A DNA stretch of 64,000 nucleotides from NCBI GenBank assembly GCA_028753945.1, contig JAPNXP010000018.1, forward strand, positions 744,001 to 808,000, read 5' to 3'. The translations under genes were made by a program, and so were the position numbers. Below, piece by piece: positions 52,654-62,900 of this stretch (within the stretch, counting starts at the first letter, position 1; each line of letters opens with the position of its first letter). The stretch is from Hexactinellida sp. DTS-2022 (taxonomy: Eukaryota; Porifera; Hexactinellida). The notes beneath the pieces are model-generated. The model saw only the letters and a list, made by a program, of their open reading frames with translations. It searched no databases and was not told the DNA's origin.

Positions 52654-54564
52654 CTACCAATCTCCATCGTCGACGCTCCAATTGGTAGAGGGGTGGTCCG
52701 CGGGTGAGTTGTCCCAGTTAATGGCAGTCGCGGGCTTTTCTGGGGCCACCTTTTTGGGGGAGGAGCGCTCGGGAGGAAGGAACGGCTTGCTTGGGTGTGT
52801 CGGAGGCTCGTCCGGAGAATAGTCCTGCTGGGAGGATTTAAACTCGGTGCTGGCGACCGACGTGATCGGATCGTAGCTGAGTCCGTCGGTCTCGCCGTCC
52901 GAGAGGTTGTTGTTGGTCAGCTCAAGACTCTCCACGAACTGGGAGGAGTCCCAGGCCTCGTCAGGCTCTGGTTGGTTCGACGGCGTGAACTCTGTGCTCC
53001 AGACGTGTCCGTTGTCTCGAGACCCGTCCCAGTCCGGCTTCCTACCTTCCTCGCCTTGGTACCGGGCCGGAGGCCCCCTCTTCCCGACCCCTCTCTCCCT
53101 GCCGCCCCCTCTCCCCCTCCCTCTCGCGTCCCTGTCCCCCCCGCGTCGCCCGCCGGCCTCAGTCACGATCATGTTCCGTCCCTGTTTGTCCAGCATCTCC
53201 TGCATGCGCTCCCGGGCCGCCTCCAGGTCCTCCTTGCTGGTCTTCCCCACCGACCGCAGGTCCACGGTCTTGGCCTCGGAGGAGTACGGGTCCTTCAGCG
53301 TCACCACGCGTGACGTCACTGCCGGGGGCTCCGGCAGTGGGTCGGGCTCGGAGGGGGCCTCCGCTGGGGGCGGGGGGGCCGGGTCAGAGCAGGCGGGGTG
53401 CGTCTGGGAGGAGAGGGGAGCGAGGGTCTGGACCGGCGGCTCTGGGGGGGTGTATACGGGCGGGGCCTGCTTGGGAGGGGCCTTGGAGGGGGGAGGGTGC
53501 GGGAGAGATTGGGTGTTGGCAGCCGGAGCTTGAGAGGGAGCCGCCTCGCCGCCTGCCTCGGGGCTCCAGTTGAAGTAGACCGGAATAGAGTTGACAATGT
53601 CTCCCAGGGAGAGCACAGCTGAGAGAACAGCCTCGTGCTCGATCTCCAGCGTGTACACGTCGGCCAGCTGCTGGTCGCACTGCTTGTCCGCCAGAAAATG
53701 CTTTATGCTCTCGGCCACCTCCTCGCTGGGGGCTTTATTGGCCTGCGCGACTAGCTTCTGTGCCAGCCTCTTCCGCTGCTCGTATATCTCGTGCGCGCGG
53801 CTCTTCCCGTTCTCTATGTTGCTGAATAGCAGTTGGTGTCTCTCGGACAGAGAGCTCTGCAGCTGTTGGAACACGAACTGCAGCAGCTGAAGGGAGTTGT
53901 CCATGCGTTGGTGTAGCATGTCCTGCCACTGGGCCAGCTGCGAGCTCTGAGTCGTAAGCTGCAGCAGCAGGAACTGTATGTTGCTGTTGGCGCCCAGAGA
54001 GAGACTGGGACTCACGCGCTGAGGGGCCGCCAGTCTCTGGGTGTCCGGGTAGTAGCTGTGGATGGGCTGTAGATGGGAGTTGGAGAGGGCGTCCAGAGGA
54101 GGTGCAGGGTGGGATGAATTGGTGGGGTGAGAGGGCAGCTGGGGGGCAGTGGGGGGCTTGGGGGGGACGGAGTTAGAGGGCTTAGAGGGTCTCGAATCAG
54201 AGGAAGGTCTGGGTTCCAGATTGTTGAGTGGCTTGGAAGAGGGTGGTGCTACTATTTGCTCCTTTGGAGCAGCAGCAGATTCAGTCTTTTTCTTCTTCTT
54301 CGACCTCTTGGAGGTGGGCTTGCTCCACTCGCCGATCAGCTCCTTGGCCCCCTCTTCATTTATCCGCCGGACGGTCTCGGTCACGTTGTAGTCGTTCGTC
54401 TTCAGCAGATAGTTTATGTTCTGCTTGCTCTGCCCGGGACAGAGACGGTTCACTTGATGGATCCGCTCCATGAAGTCATGGGGCTCATTCTGGGTGTAGT
54501 CTGCGATCACGTGGTTGGCAGCGGTATCCACGAAATCCTTATCTTTGTTGCGGAGTTTGCTCAT
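52654..54564 (-). CDS. SPATS2-family cytoplasmic RNA-associated protein
   Basis: A 636-codon intronless frame. The N-terminal domain (about 1-95) has the family phrase NKDKDFVDTAANHVIADYTQ, then CPGQSKQNINYLLKTNDYNV and IGEWSKPTSKRSKKKKK, a UBA-like helical bundle followed by a basic tail. Two coiled-coil segments (about 190-320: LLLQLTTQSSQLAQWQDMLH, ALSERHQLLFSN-like) precede a Pro-rich region. An RGG/RG-rich stretch (GGRRGGDRDARGRGRGGGRE) and an acidic/Ser tail complete it. SPATS2 and SPATS2L are linked to stress granules and RNA in vertebrates. The function in this animal is inferred only. Confidence 0.85.
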   Translation of the reverse strand: MSKLRNKDKDFVDTAANHVIADYTQNEPHDFMERIHQVNRLCPGQSKQNINYLLKTNDYNVTETVRRINEEGAKELIGEWSKPTSKRSKKKKKTESAAAPKEQIVAPPSSKPLNNLEPRPSSDSRPSKPSNSVPPKPPTAPQLPSHPTNSSHPAPPLDALSNSHLQPIHSYYPDTQRLAAPQRVSPSLSLGANSNIQFLLLQLTTQSSQLAQWQDMLHQRMDNSLQLLQFVFQQLQSSLSERHQLLFSNIENGKSRAHEIYEQRKRLAQKLVAQANKAPSEEVAESIKHFLADKQCDQQLADVYTLEIEHEAVLSAVLSLGDIVNSIPVYFNWSPEAGGEAAPSQAPAANTQSLPHPPPSKAPPKQAPPVYTPPEPPVQTLAPLSSQTHPACSDPAPPPPAEAPSEPDPLPEPPAVTSRVVTLKDPYSSEAKTVDLRSVGKTSKEDLEAARERMQEMLDKQGRNMIVTEAGGRRGGDRDARGRGRGGGRERGVGKRGPPARYQGEEGRKPDWDGSRDNGHVWSTEFTPSNQPEPDEAWDSSQFVESLELTNNNLSDGETDGLSYDPITSVASTEFKSSQQDYSPDEPPTHPSKPFLPPERSSPKKVAPEKPATAINWDNSPADHPSTNWSVDDGDW

Positions 54565-55544
54565 CTAATAGTGCTAATGTACTGTGCATCCAGTGAAATG
54601 TTAGACTGCTTATAATAATGTTTTGGAGAAATATTGGCAGTAGATGGATTTCAAATTTGTGTAACAATATAATAGGCTTTTTGAAACAAAAGAGACAACG
54701 TAGACACAAGGCTATAGTACAATAGTATTTGTATCAAGCATAAATAGAATTCAAATGGAGTAGGCAGACACAATTAGAAAATGCGTTATAAATTTGGTTT
54801 CTGAGGTGGGTAGATTTATAGTATGCAATTAAATGTTAGCACCAAAGTAAATATACAAATAGTACAGTCAAAAAAAGATAATAAACGTAATAAAGTAGGA
54901 ATAAATTATAATTTGGGGAGAAAATTCGCTTTTATAAGTAAACATAGTTTGGCGAATTCTCATGCAACTTGGGGATGTAAACAAGAGAGAGAACATAGCA
55001 ACATATAAACATTACAAAAGAGGTAACCATTCTTGCATTCTAGGAAACAACAAGGGTCCCCAATATCCTCACTTAGTCATAAAATAAATATCAAAAGGTG
55101 CAGACGTGTGGTGGACGCTAATAGCTTACCAGACACTGGGCTCAGACTACATATCGATACAATTACCAACACACTTTGTCACACTACCTTATAATTATCA
55201 GACTACAAAACAGACCTGATACTCACTACAAATGAAGATCAAACTTTGCTGTGTTTCCCAAGTTCCAAACAGGTTTTCTCTATCCTCCCTGGAATTTTTA
55301 TAAATTTGTTTATTAATTTATTAATTAATTAAATTGTTGTTTCTTAATTAATTAACAATCATAACATTTGGTTTTGGGTAAAATTTTCTTCCTGTAGTGA
55401 TTTATAATTAAAAGTTTCTATGTAATGTCAGATAACTACAGTAGATTTGTATTTATCGCCAAACTGAATTCGTTGTTTCATTCGGGGCCATGGCCCAATA
55501 TGATATGTATAAGTACATTAGCACGGCATTAATAAGAAATTGAG
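54565..55544. other. Intergenic AT-rich stretch, no gene seen
   Basis: About 980 bp between SPATS2 and the NHL gene (divergent). The short frame at 54823-55008 has no recognisable features. No MITE ends were identified. Confidence 0.55.
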
Positions 55545-56411
55545 ATGGCTGAAAGGCACGCAGTTGATTACACAATTTACAGGTATATTTCAGTCCCGTA
55601 CAAGCGATTCTGTGGAAAGGGCAGTGGTGTTAAAAATCTGAAAAATGCGCGAGGGTTGAGTATTGAGCCCATGTCAGGAAGTATTTATGTGGTAGAGATG
55701 GGCAACTCAAGGGTACAAGTATTCTCTCCAGAAGGGGAGCACCTATTCTTTATATACCCTCGCAGGCCACACAGAGATCTGTGGGGAATACACATCGATA
55801 AGGGACTTGTATACGTTACTGATTATCACCTCGGTATGGTATACATATTGACACTAAATGGAGACATCGTCTCAGAATTTGGAAAGGGTTTCGATAGGAT
55901 GGGGAATATAATTAATATGGTGCAACCAATTGGACTGTCAGTAGATCGAAAGGGTGATATATATGTGTGTGAGTTTGGAGCGAATCAAGTAATCATTTTT
56001 GAGGAATCCTTTCTGAAAAACCATATTTACACCTTCGCCTACACTAGTCCACACACAATTCACTTTAATGGGAATGGAGATAAGACGTGTCTAATAGCAG
56101 AAGACATATTGCGCTATGGAAAAGAGCCTCTGTCTCTCGAAACAAACCAACTGAGCTACACATCGACCTGCTCTCCTCGAGTTCGAGGGACTTGCTGGTT
56201 TGGATATTTCGACACAGACGGGCACATACTACTGAGCGATATGCGAGGCTTCAAAATTCTCATATTTGAGACTTCACGCGGATATCCGCGTTTGGTGCAT
56301 TCAATAAAGATGACCCATCTGGGCTGCCCAATGGGGATTGCAGTTGATAGATACAGGAGAATCGTATGCGCTACTAATTCTAGGATTTATTTTATTCTGG
56401 GACATCTTTGA
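55545..56411 (+). CDS. NHL-repeat beta-propeller protein, TRIM-NHL-like
   Basis: A 288-codon intronless frame. Repeated NHL-type strands (LSIEPMSGSIYVVEMGNSRV, GIHIDKGLVYVTDYHLGMVY, LSVDRKGDIYVCEFGANQVI, GIAVDRYRRIVCATNSRIY) indicate a propeller of about six blades making up nearly the whole protein. There is no RING, B-box or coiled coil and no signal peptide, so it is a stand-alone propeller. AT-rich and divergent from canonical NHL proteins. The TTATTA microsatellite after the stop overlaps no frame. Confidence 0.68.
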   Translation: MAERHAVDYTIYRYISVPYKRFCGKGSGVKNLKNARGLSIEPMSGSIYVVEMGNSRVQVFSPEGEHLFFIYPRRPHRDLWGIHIDKGLVYVTDYHLGMVYILTLNGDIVSEFGKGFDRMGNIINMVQPIGLSVDRKGDIYVCEFGANQVIIFEESFLKNHIYTFAYTSPHTIHFNGNGDKTCLIAEDILRYGKEPLSLETNQLSYTSTCSPRVRGTCWFGYFDTDGHILLSDMRGFKILIFETSRGYPRLVHSIKMTHLGCPMGIAVDRYRRIVCATNSRIYFILGHL

Positions 56412-56521
56412 CTCATAATGAATATGTTTATTATTATTATTATTAATTATCATTATTATTATTATTAGTATGCGTATTTCCATAGTACAGTGGTGTTCGC
56501 CTAATAGCAACTCCTATAATA

Positions 56522-56980
56522 CAGCGTTTCTAAAACATATTTAACCTCCGCCCCCCTCTATCGAATTTAGAAATTTCACGCCCCCTTCCAAAATATTCCT
56601 ATTTCAACTATGTGATATAGCAAAATTCTACACCTATACAGGCTATACTATTACAAGACAAAGATTTATGTGTGTTATAAGTAATAACAAGGGCTTAATA
56701 ATCTACTACAGTAGAGCCTCTGAACAACGGACACCTTGGGACCGGAACCGTTGTCCGTTATTTAGAGGTTGTCCGCTATTTAGAGGTTGATTTTCTATTA
56801 GACATATGCTAAATAAATAAATCCGTGCCACGAGGGTTGTCCGTTATTTAGAGGTTGTCCGCTATTTGGAGTGTCCGTTATGGGAGGCTCCACTGTATAT
56901 AAATTACCCATTGATTAAGTGGTCCACAAAATTTATAGTGTGTTCGCCAGAGTTTCGCGCCCCCAGTTTGAGAACCGCTG
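56522..56980. mobile_element. hAT-like element, middle layer of a nest
   Basis: Left CAGCGTTTCTAAAAC..CCGCCCCCC, right CGCGCCCCCAGTTTGAGAAC followed by CGCTG. The flanks are near-identical 8-bp sequences, CTATAATA (56514-56521) and CTCTAATA (56981-56988). Confidence 0.72.
56709..56895. mobile_element. pogo-like MITE, family e (TTGTCCG text), innermost
   Basis: TA|CAGTAGAGCCTCTGAACAAC on the left, TGGGAGGCTCCACTG|TA on the right. The interior repeats GTCCGTTATTTAGAGGTTG. Confidence 0.85.
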
Positions 56981-57228
56981 CTCTAATAGCTTTATTAGAA
57001 AGATATTTTCAGTCCCCAAGCGAGCATTTAAAGTTAATTCTGAGCAAGCAAATTTCGTTCAAAATGCAACTTGCTATTACGCGAACACGCGAACACCACT
57101 GTGATGAGGTTATAATCAATAGGATAAGTGATAGCCCTGATGTATCTAAATTTGATTGGAAGTATTTCAACTAGTAATGTACTGAGTAACATTGTCAAAG
57201 GGAGTGAAAACAGTCTAATTAAGGAACT

Positions 57229-59823
57229 CTAACTCTTGAAATTCTTCGAATTTAGGTAAGTGATTGGTTTGCGATATTTAGATTTGGCCGCTATAGTTAG
57301 CTGTGCGTAGGTCGGCAGCTTCTTGGAGAGGCGCAGGGAATCGGAAACTGACACCCGGGAGGAGAGCGAGGAGGGGAGGGGCTCGGAAGCGAACCGTTTG
57401 CTTGCGCTAGAGCGGAGGGTCGGGGATAGGTACGAAAAGTTCCTCTTGTTCGACTTCGGCTTGCTACCTTCCATGTCAAAAGTAGAATCGAGGGTGTTCA
57501 GTTTTAAGTTTGGATCGGAGCACGTGGGGTTGCTAACAGCTAACTGAGTGGGTTTCAACAGTTCGATGTTATCCAGCTTAATGCTTAGGTTCCTGGTGAT
57601 AGAACTGAGCAGCGGGCTGTCTAGTGCCCCGTCCTGGGACTTGCAGCTTGGAATGTTGTCAAACTCCATATCCATAGCCACCGGCGGAAAGGGGGAGAGA
57701 GGTTTGTCAAAGAAGTTATTGAAGAGCGGAGCTTTGGAGCTGGAGTCGGACTGCTTTGGTATCGGCGTAGACGGGAGAGTAGCAGCGAATGAGAGCGTAG
57801 AGGAGACCTGAGTCTCAAAGTTCAAACCAGGAATCGAACTGGAGCACAGAATACCCAGCGTCTTTCTGTTGCTGTTAGGGGTGAGGGGAGAGTACTCCAG
57901 ACGGGAAAATATATCTCTCTTCCTTCCGGCCGGAGTGTCTGGTACCTGGTCAGCCCAGGAGACCTCCTTCTGCTTGCTGATGGCCTTAAGGATGCCGGAC
58001 ACCGCGGTGTGGTCCTCTTCAGAGGCACTGCCCAGACTGCTCAGCTTCGAGTACAGCGAAGATACAACTGCTGTTAGGTTCCCTATCATTTCTGTCTTTT
58101 GGTTTATCTCCGCTTCCTGCTGAGTGAGAGAGCGACACTGCAGCTTGCTTTGGTGGTACAGCGCATCTTTCTCGAACTTTATGCTAGATATCTCATACGC
58201 CATGTTTGAGATCTCGTGGAATAGCTCCTTGCAAGGAGCCTCGTTGGGGAACTCTTTGGTTAGCTCCACGTACTTGGAGGCCAGATGGGAGGAGTTGCTG
58301 TTGAGGGCTGTGTCCAGCTGTTCCATCTCCTTCTGCAGCTCCGCTTCTCTCTCCCGCGACTTATCCTGCGAGCCCTCCAGCTGACTGATCAGCTTGCCGT
58401 CCTGGCAGTCCAGCAGCCGCAGCAGCTCGCACTCCTCCTCTCTCCGCGCGGAAGAAACCAGGGATGCCGTCCGCTCGCTCTGAGCGTCCTGCTGCTTGCG
58501 GTTGAGCCCGAGGCGCGTCTGGAACAGCTGGGATATTATGGCCTTGAAGCCATTCAACCGCAGAATGGTCTGGGCAGGGAGGGCTGGGAATCGCGGTTTT
58601 CTGAGCTCCTCTTGCAGATGGTTAACTTGAAGCCGCAGATCGTCAATAATAGCTGTGTACTTGTGTATCGGCTGGTGGACATTGACTACGTTGCGATTTG
58701 TTTTAACTTTGATTTCCTTTGCCCTGTCTGCATACCTGAGGGTGTTATACGTATCCTCGAAGGAGCAGCCCGAGGGACTGATGTTAGCAATCATAACAGT
58801 TCTGCAGTTACCGCCGAGACTGTCTTTGAGCAGGCGAGTGAGCTTGCTGTCTCTGTACGGGATGTGGGACTTGTTAGGCTTATTGCTCGCAAGTGCGTTG
58901 ATGACGTTTCCTAGCGCCAGGAGAGACCGATTGATATTCGCCCCTTCTCTCAGGCGCACTCCGCAGTTGGTACTGACAGTAGCCCGCTCGGAGCCCGCCA
59001 GGTCTATGAGACTCAGTTTAGCCACGGTGACCTCGGTCTCGGTCCCGGCCGCCTTCTGCTTCTGGTGCACGTACACCTGGAACACCGCGTGGGAGCGAGA
59101 GGACTGGGCGTTGGCGTCCGTCGGGTGCTGAGTGCGCCGCTTGTTTCCCTGAGAGAGGATTCGTAACAGGTCCAATGCGTCCGTTGGCTTGTGGTAGCTG
59201 ATGCCTGCAATGGTGGGGGACTTCTTGTTCGAGTCCTCTCGCAGGCAGAGAGACCGCTTGTCGTCCTTCAGCAGATCGTATATGTTCTCGTTGTATATCT
59301 CCAGATAGGTGACGGCGATCTCGCAGGTGATCTCGTTCTGTCGCTCCTCTATAAGGAAGTAGAGCTCCTTCATGGTCTGGTATATGATGCCTGGCTGCTC
59401 GGGGGTCCCCAGCATGGTGTGGGTCTTGCCGGCCCCGGTGGCCCCGTATGCGAATATGGAGCAGTTGATCCCATCCAGCACGGAAGGTATAACCTTACGC
59501 GTAGTCGCCTCGAAAATCTCCCGCTGGGTGCTGGACTCCCCAAACACGTTATCGAACGCGAATGTTAGGTCTTTGTGCTTGTGTCTGCCCTTAACGCGCT
59601 TGTTGACGACTGGCGGCCCGAAATAAGGCTGCTTTTCCGGCTTGGGGTCGAAAGCGAGCATCTTCCCGTCTATTACCTGGACCACCAGGGGGTAGCCCTG
59701 TCCGTGCTCCTGTGGGTTCTCCGGACGGATGCGGACCGATACGATGATTGTGTCTTGAGGGGACATGTTCTGACTAGTGGTACTCGACACACCGCAATTC
59801 ATTCTAATTGTACTCATGTGCAA
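57229..59823 (-). CDS. Kinesin-8 motor (KIF18-like)
   Basis: An 864-codon intronless frame with an N-terminal motor: P-loop YGATGAGKTHTM (G127-T134), switch I NAQSSRSHAVF, switch II IDLAGSERA, then the neck (NVVNVHQPIHKY). The loop-2 region PPVVNKRVKGRHKHKDL is long and basic, as in KIF18/Kip3 motors. A coiled coil (about 470-640) and a Ser-rich, basic tail (SNRKTLGIL.., KSNKRNFSYLS) follow. KIF18 proteins suppress plus-end dynamics to align chromosomes. The start may be one of several close ATGs (MSPQDTIIV, 57 nt downstream, is also good). Confidence 0.9.
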   Translation of the reverse strand: MHMSTIRMNCGVSSTTSQNMSPQDTIIVSVRIRPENPQEHGQGYPLVVQVIDGKMLAFDPKPEKQPYFGPPVVNKRVKGRHKHKDLTFAFDNVFGESSTQREIFEATTRKVIPSVLDGINCSIFAYGATGAGKTHTMLGTPEQPGIIYQTMKELYFLIEERQNEITCEIAVTYLEIYNENIYDLLKDDKRSLCLREDSNKKSPTIAGISYHKPTDALDLLRILSQGNKRRTQHPTDANAQSSRSHAVFQVYVHQKQKAAGTETEVTVAKLSLIDLAGSERATVSTNCGVRLREGANINRSLLALGNVINALASNKPNKSHIPYRDSKLTRLLKDSLGGNCRTVMIANISPSGCSFEDTYNTLRYADRAKEIKVKTNRNVVNVHQPIHKYTAIIDDLRLQVNHLQEELRKPRFPALPAQTILRLNGFKAIISQLFQTRLGLNRKQQDAQSERTASLVSSARREEECELLRLLDCQDGKLISQLEGSQDKSREREAELQKEMEQLDTALNSNSSHLASKYVELTKEFPNEAPCKELFHEISNMAYEISSIKFEKDALYHQSKLQCRSLTQQEAEINQKTEMIGNLTAVVSSLYSKLSSLGSASEEDHTAVSGILKAISKQKEVSWADQVPDTPAGRKRDIFSRLEYSPLTPNSNRKTLGILCSSSIPGLNFETQVSSTLSFAATLPSTPIPKQSDSSSKAPLFNNFFDKPLSPFPPVAMDMEFDNIPSCKSQDGALDSPLLSSITRNLSIKLDNIELLKPTQLAVSNPTCSDPNLKLNTLDSTFDMEGSKPKSNKRNFSYLSPTLRSSASKRFASEPLPSSLSSRVSVSDSLRLSKKLPTYAQLTIAAKSKYRKPITYLNSKNFKS

Positions 59824-59920
59824 TCATACTATAATATACAAGTCATACAAATAGAGATTAATAGCTATAACAATACAATATTAACAAAATATGCAGAGTA
59901 TCATCCTACTATGTGATAAC

Positions 59921-62900
59921 TTATAAAAGAGAAATGAGAATGATAAGGTGTAAGGATAGGAAGTAGGCCGTCAGCAGCACCTGGGGGAGAGGTCGACTCT
60001 TAACGAACCGAGTCAGGGCTATCCTAAAAAGGTATTTAATTGAAACAGTGAACTGACCCATTTCATGTATAATATTAAACTTACTTAGGGTTTGCTCTCC
60101 ATCTCATCAACTGGTGTTTCAAGACATTAGCGCACTCACCTAGCACACACTCAATAATAGGAAATGAATTAGCTCAGTTGCAATAGAGACAAGCTTACTT
60201 AGAGTAGACTGGTTGAGACAGGAGAAGTCTTCTGAGGTAGCCTGTGAGTGGAGAGAATAACAAAGCTATTACAGTACATATGGATATAGTGATGATGGTG
60301 GGGACATGGGATTTTTGGCCAGATTATCACTATATCCTATATATCACTATGTACCAAGGAATTATCCAGGAGCGCGAGATGCTCCTTTTGGAGTATGATT
60401 TTTTGGAAAATTTTAATTAGGAGCGCGAAAATTTTGAATCTTCTCCTATACCGTAACATTAATTTGTGATTTAGGAGTTTGCAAATTGGATCAAACCAGG
60501 ATTAGGAGCGTATTTAGAAATCGCTGTATAATACACTGATCTACATACATATATCCAATACATCCAATATCACTATAACATATCCATTATCTAACAACTA
60601 TAAACAGCTAAATACTCACAGTAGCTGGCAGAGGCAGCCCGTCTGAGGGGGCGGATCTGTTGAGTGCCTCCTCCATCTGACTAGACTTCAGCTTCTCCAT
60701 CTCAAGTGTATCCTAACAATAACACACTTGCTATATAATATTTAGAAATAAACTAAATAGAGATCAGTGTCGTTCTAACAGCAAATCAATTAATTGATCA
60801 TATAATTGATAATTGATAATTATGTTAACTAACTCTCATGCGCTGCAGCTCCTGTCCCTGAGCATACGCTACATTCTGCAGTCTCTCTTCCAGCTGTGCG
60901 ATATAAGAGCTAGCGGCAGCTGGGACCTCCCCCTGCTCTGTGGAACAGCTGGCAGACTCTGTTTGCTGGGACAGCTCAGCCCTCTCTCTCTGCCAACTCT
61001 CTCTATAAAGACATTCGTATTAATGTACAGTTTATACTAACAGTGTGTCTCACCTCTCGAGAGATATAATCTCCTTCAGACTGTTAAGTTCAACTGTGAC
61101 ATGCTAGATTAAATGCAAATAATAATAAACCATAGGCTATGTAATAAACATATTTTGGTAGAAATGATAAGTACAGTCGACAACCGTCAATTCGAACTTT
61201 CACTAATTGGAACAAATTTATTTTTCCCTTGGAAGCCCCTCCCATATACGGTAATATCTTTTCGATAATTCGCTAATTCGACCAAATTTATTTTTCCCTT
61301 GAGTGTTCGAATTAACGGATGTTGATTATATACAACGACCGACTAGATATAATATAGTTGCTGTTATCTTAACCATAAGTAAAACTACATATTTATTCAG
61401 ATATTGCAGTGATGTAGCCAGGAACTTCACAATGGTGCCCCTAGCCTACGCTACTGACAATTAGGAGAACATTAATCTTGCTGTGGGGGCTAAATGAATT
61501 AACACACAAAGCATTAATTAAATACTCTACTACCATAACAAATCTGTTAACATTCAAATTTGTTATCACTGAAACAGCCCTGACAACAGGATGCAACATA
61601 ACGAGTCGAATTGCTAACAGAATTATGTTGCTGTCTACCTGGAGTTGCAGCTGTAGAGTCTGCTGCTGGGCAGACGATTCATTTAAACCTGTGTTCTCCT
61701 TCTTCAACTGGTCTCTCTCGAACTCAACTAATTCCAGCAGCTTAGTCACCTAACACATAAACATAAGTACAGTCGACTCCGCTTAATAGAGCCACCGGTA
61801 ATAGATTTCTCTGCTTAATCGGGTCAAAATATCACAGGATTTATAGGACGGAAATACTTTTGGCTTAAAATATTTTCGGTTAATAGATTTCTCCTCTTAA
61901 TCGGGTCAAAGCGACCTAGGCCCGAGGTGACTCTATAAGCGGAGTATACTATATTAACAGCTGTTATACTTATGTGTAGAAGGGACCTAACCTCATTCAG
62001 CTTCCTCTGGGCCCGTTCGTTCTCCCTGGACAGCTGTGCGATGTGCTGACTCAGCTGCAGACTCCTCCCCTCCTGCTCGTGCGCCCCGCTCAGAGAGCTC
62101 TCCTGCGCGGACCGCAGCGCCGCGTTATCTCCCTGCAGGCTCTCCAGCTCGCTGTGTGCCGCGGTCAGCTGGGCAGTCTGCTCTGTAGCCAGAGTGTGCA
62201 GTCTATATAGAGAGCTTAGCTCAGTGGGGCCCAAACTGGGGTCTACGGATTGCAAACTTGTATTACGGTCCACAGAATGCTTGGTATTTGCTGGTATTTA
62301 CGGTTGAAAAAGGTTGGGAATCGCTTGCCCTTAATTCGAATTCTGAATTCGCTAACTCACCTTTCGTTCACGGGCAGCAGAGACTGCTGGTTCCGTTGAG
62401 ATTCTCTGATAGCAGCCAGCTGTTCCTGCAGCTGGCTATTCTGTGTCTGCGCTGTCTCTCTCTCCTCTCTCAGCTGCTCAGCAGCTGACTCGGTCTCTCT
62501 GCTGCTCCTCTCCAGCTCTGACGCTCTGCCCTCGGATCTCCCCAGCCTGCTCTGGATAAGCTCAAGCGCAGAGTCGAACCCCTCCTGCATCCTCCTCCCG
62601 TCGTCTCCCAGCAGAGAGTTCTGCTCCCTCAGCCCGCTGCACTCCCGCTCTCTGCTCGCTAGACTCTCCCGCAGGAGGTTCATCTCGGAGCTGGCGGCCT
62701 GCGTAGTCTTAAGGAGGGAAGCAAGCTCTGAGTCCTTTCGCTTCAAATCATCTCGGAACTGGGATAGCTCGTCTAGTAGCGAGTTTGCCTAGTAGGAGTG
62801 AATTGTTATTGGCAAGATAGTGAGCTTTCGTTATAACGAAGTGCTTGGGACCTGTAAATCCCTTCGGTGTATCCGGATAATCGTTATAAGCGGATAATAA

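Larger units (their letters stand above)
56488..57101. mobile_element. pogo-like MITE, family f (GTGTTCGC ends), outermost of three nested elements
   Basis: Left TA|CAGTGGTGTTCGCCTAATAG, right GCGAACACCACTG (ending 57101). It encloses a hAT-like element at 56522-56980, itself holding 56709-56895. The right-hand TA is not conserved. A partial relative ends near 63577. Confidence 0.7.

Noticed and set aside
53310..53622. Overlapping frames opposite SPATS2 rich in Gly/Arg/Pro
   Set aside because: Produced by the GC-rich Pro-rich region of SPATS2; no independent evidence.
54823..55008. 61-codon plus-strand frame upstream of the NHL gene
   Set aside because: Asn/Lys-rich composition expected from AT-rich DNA; nothing recognisable.
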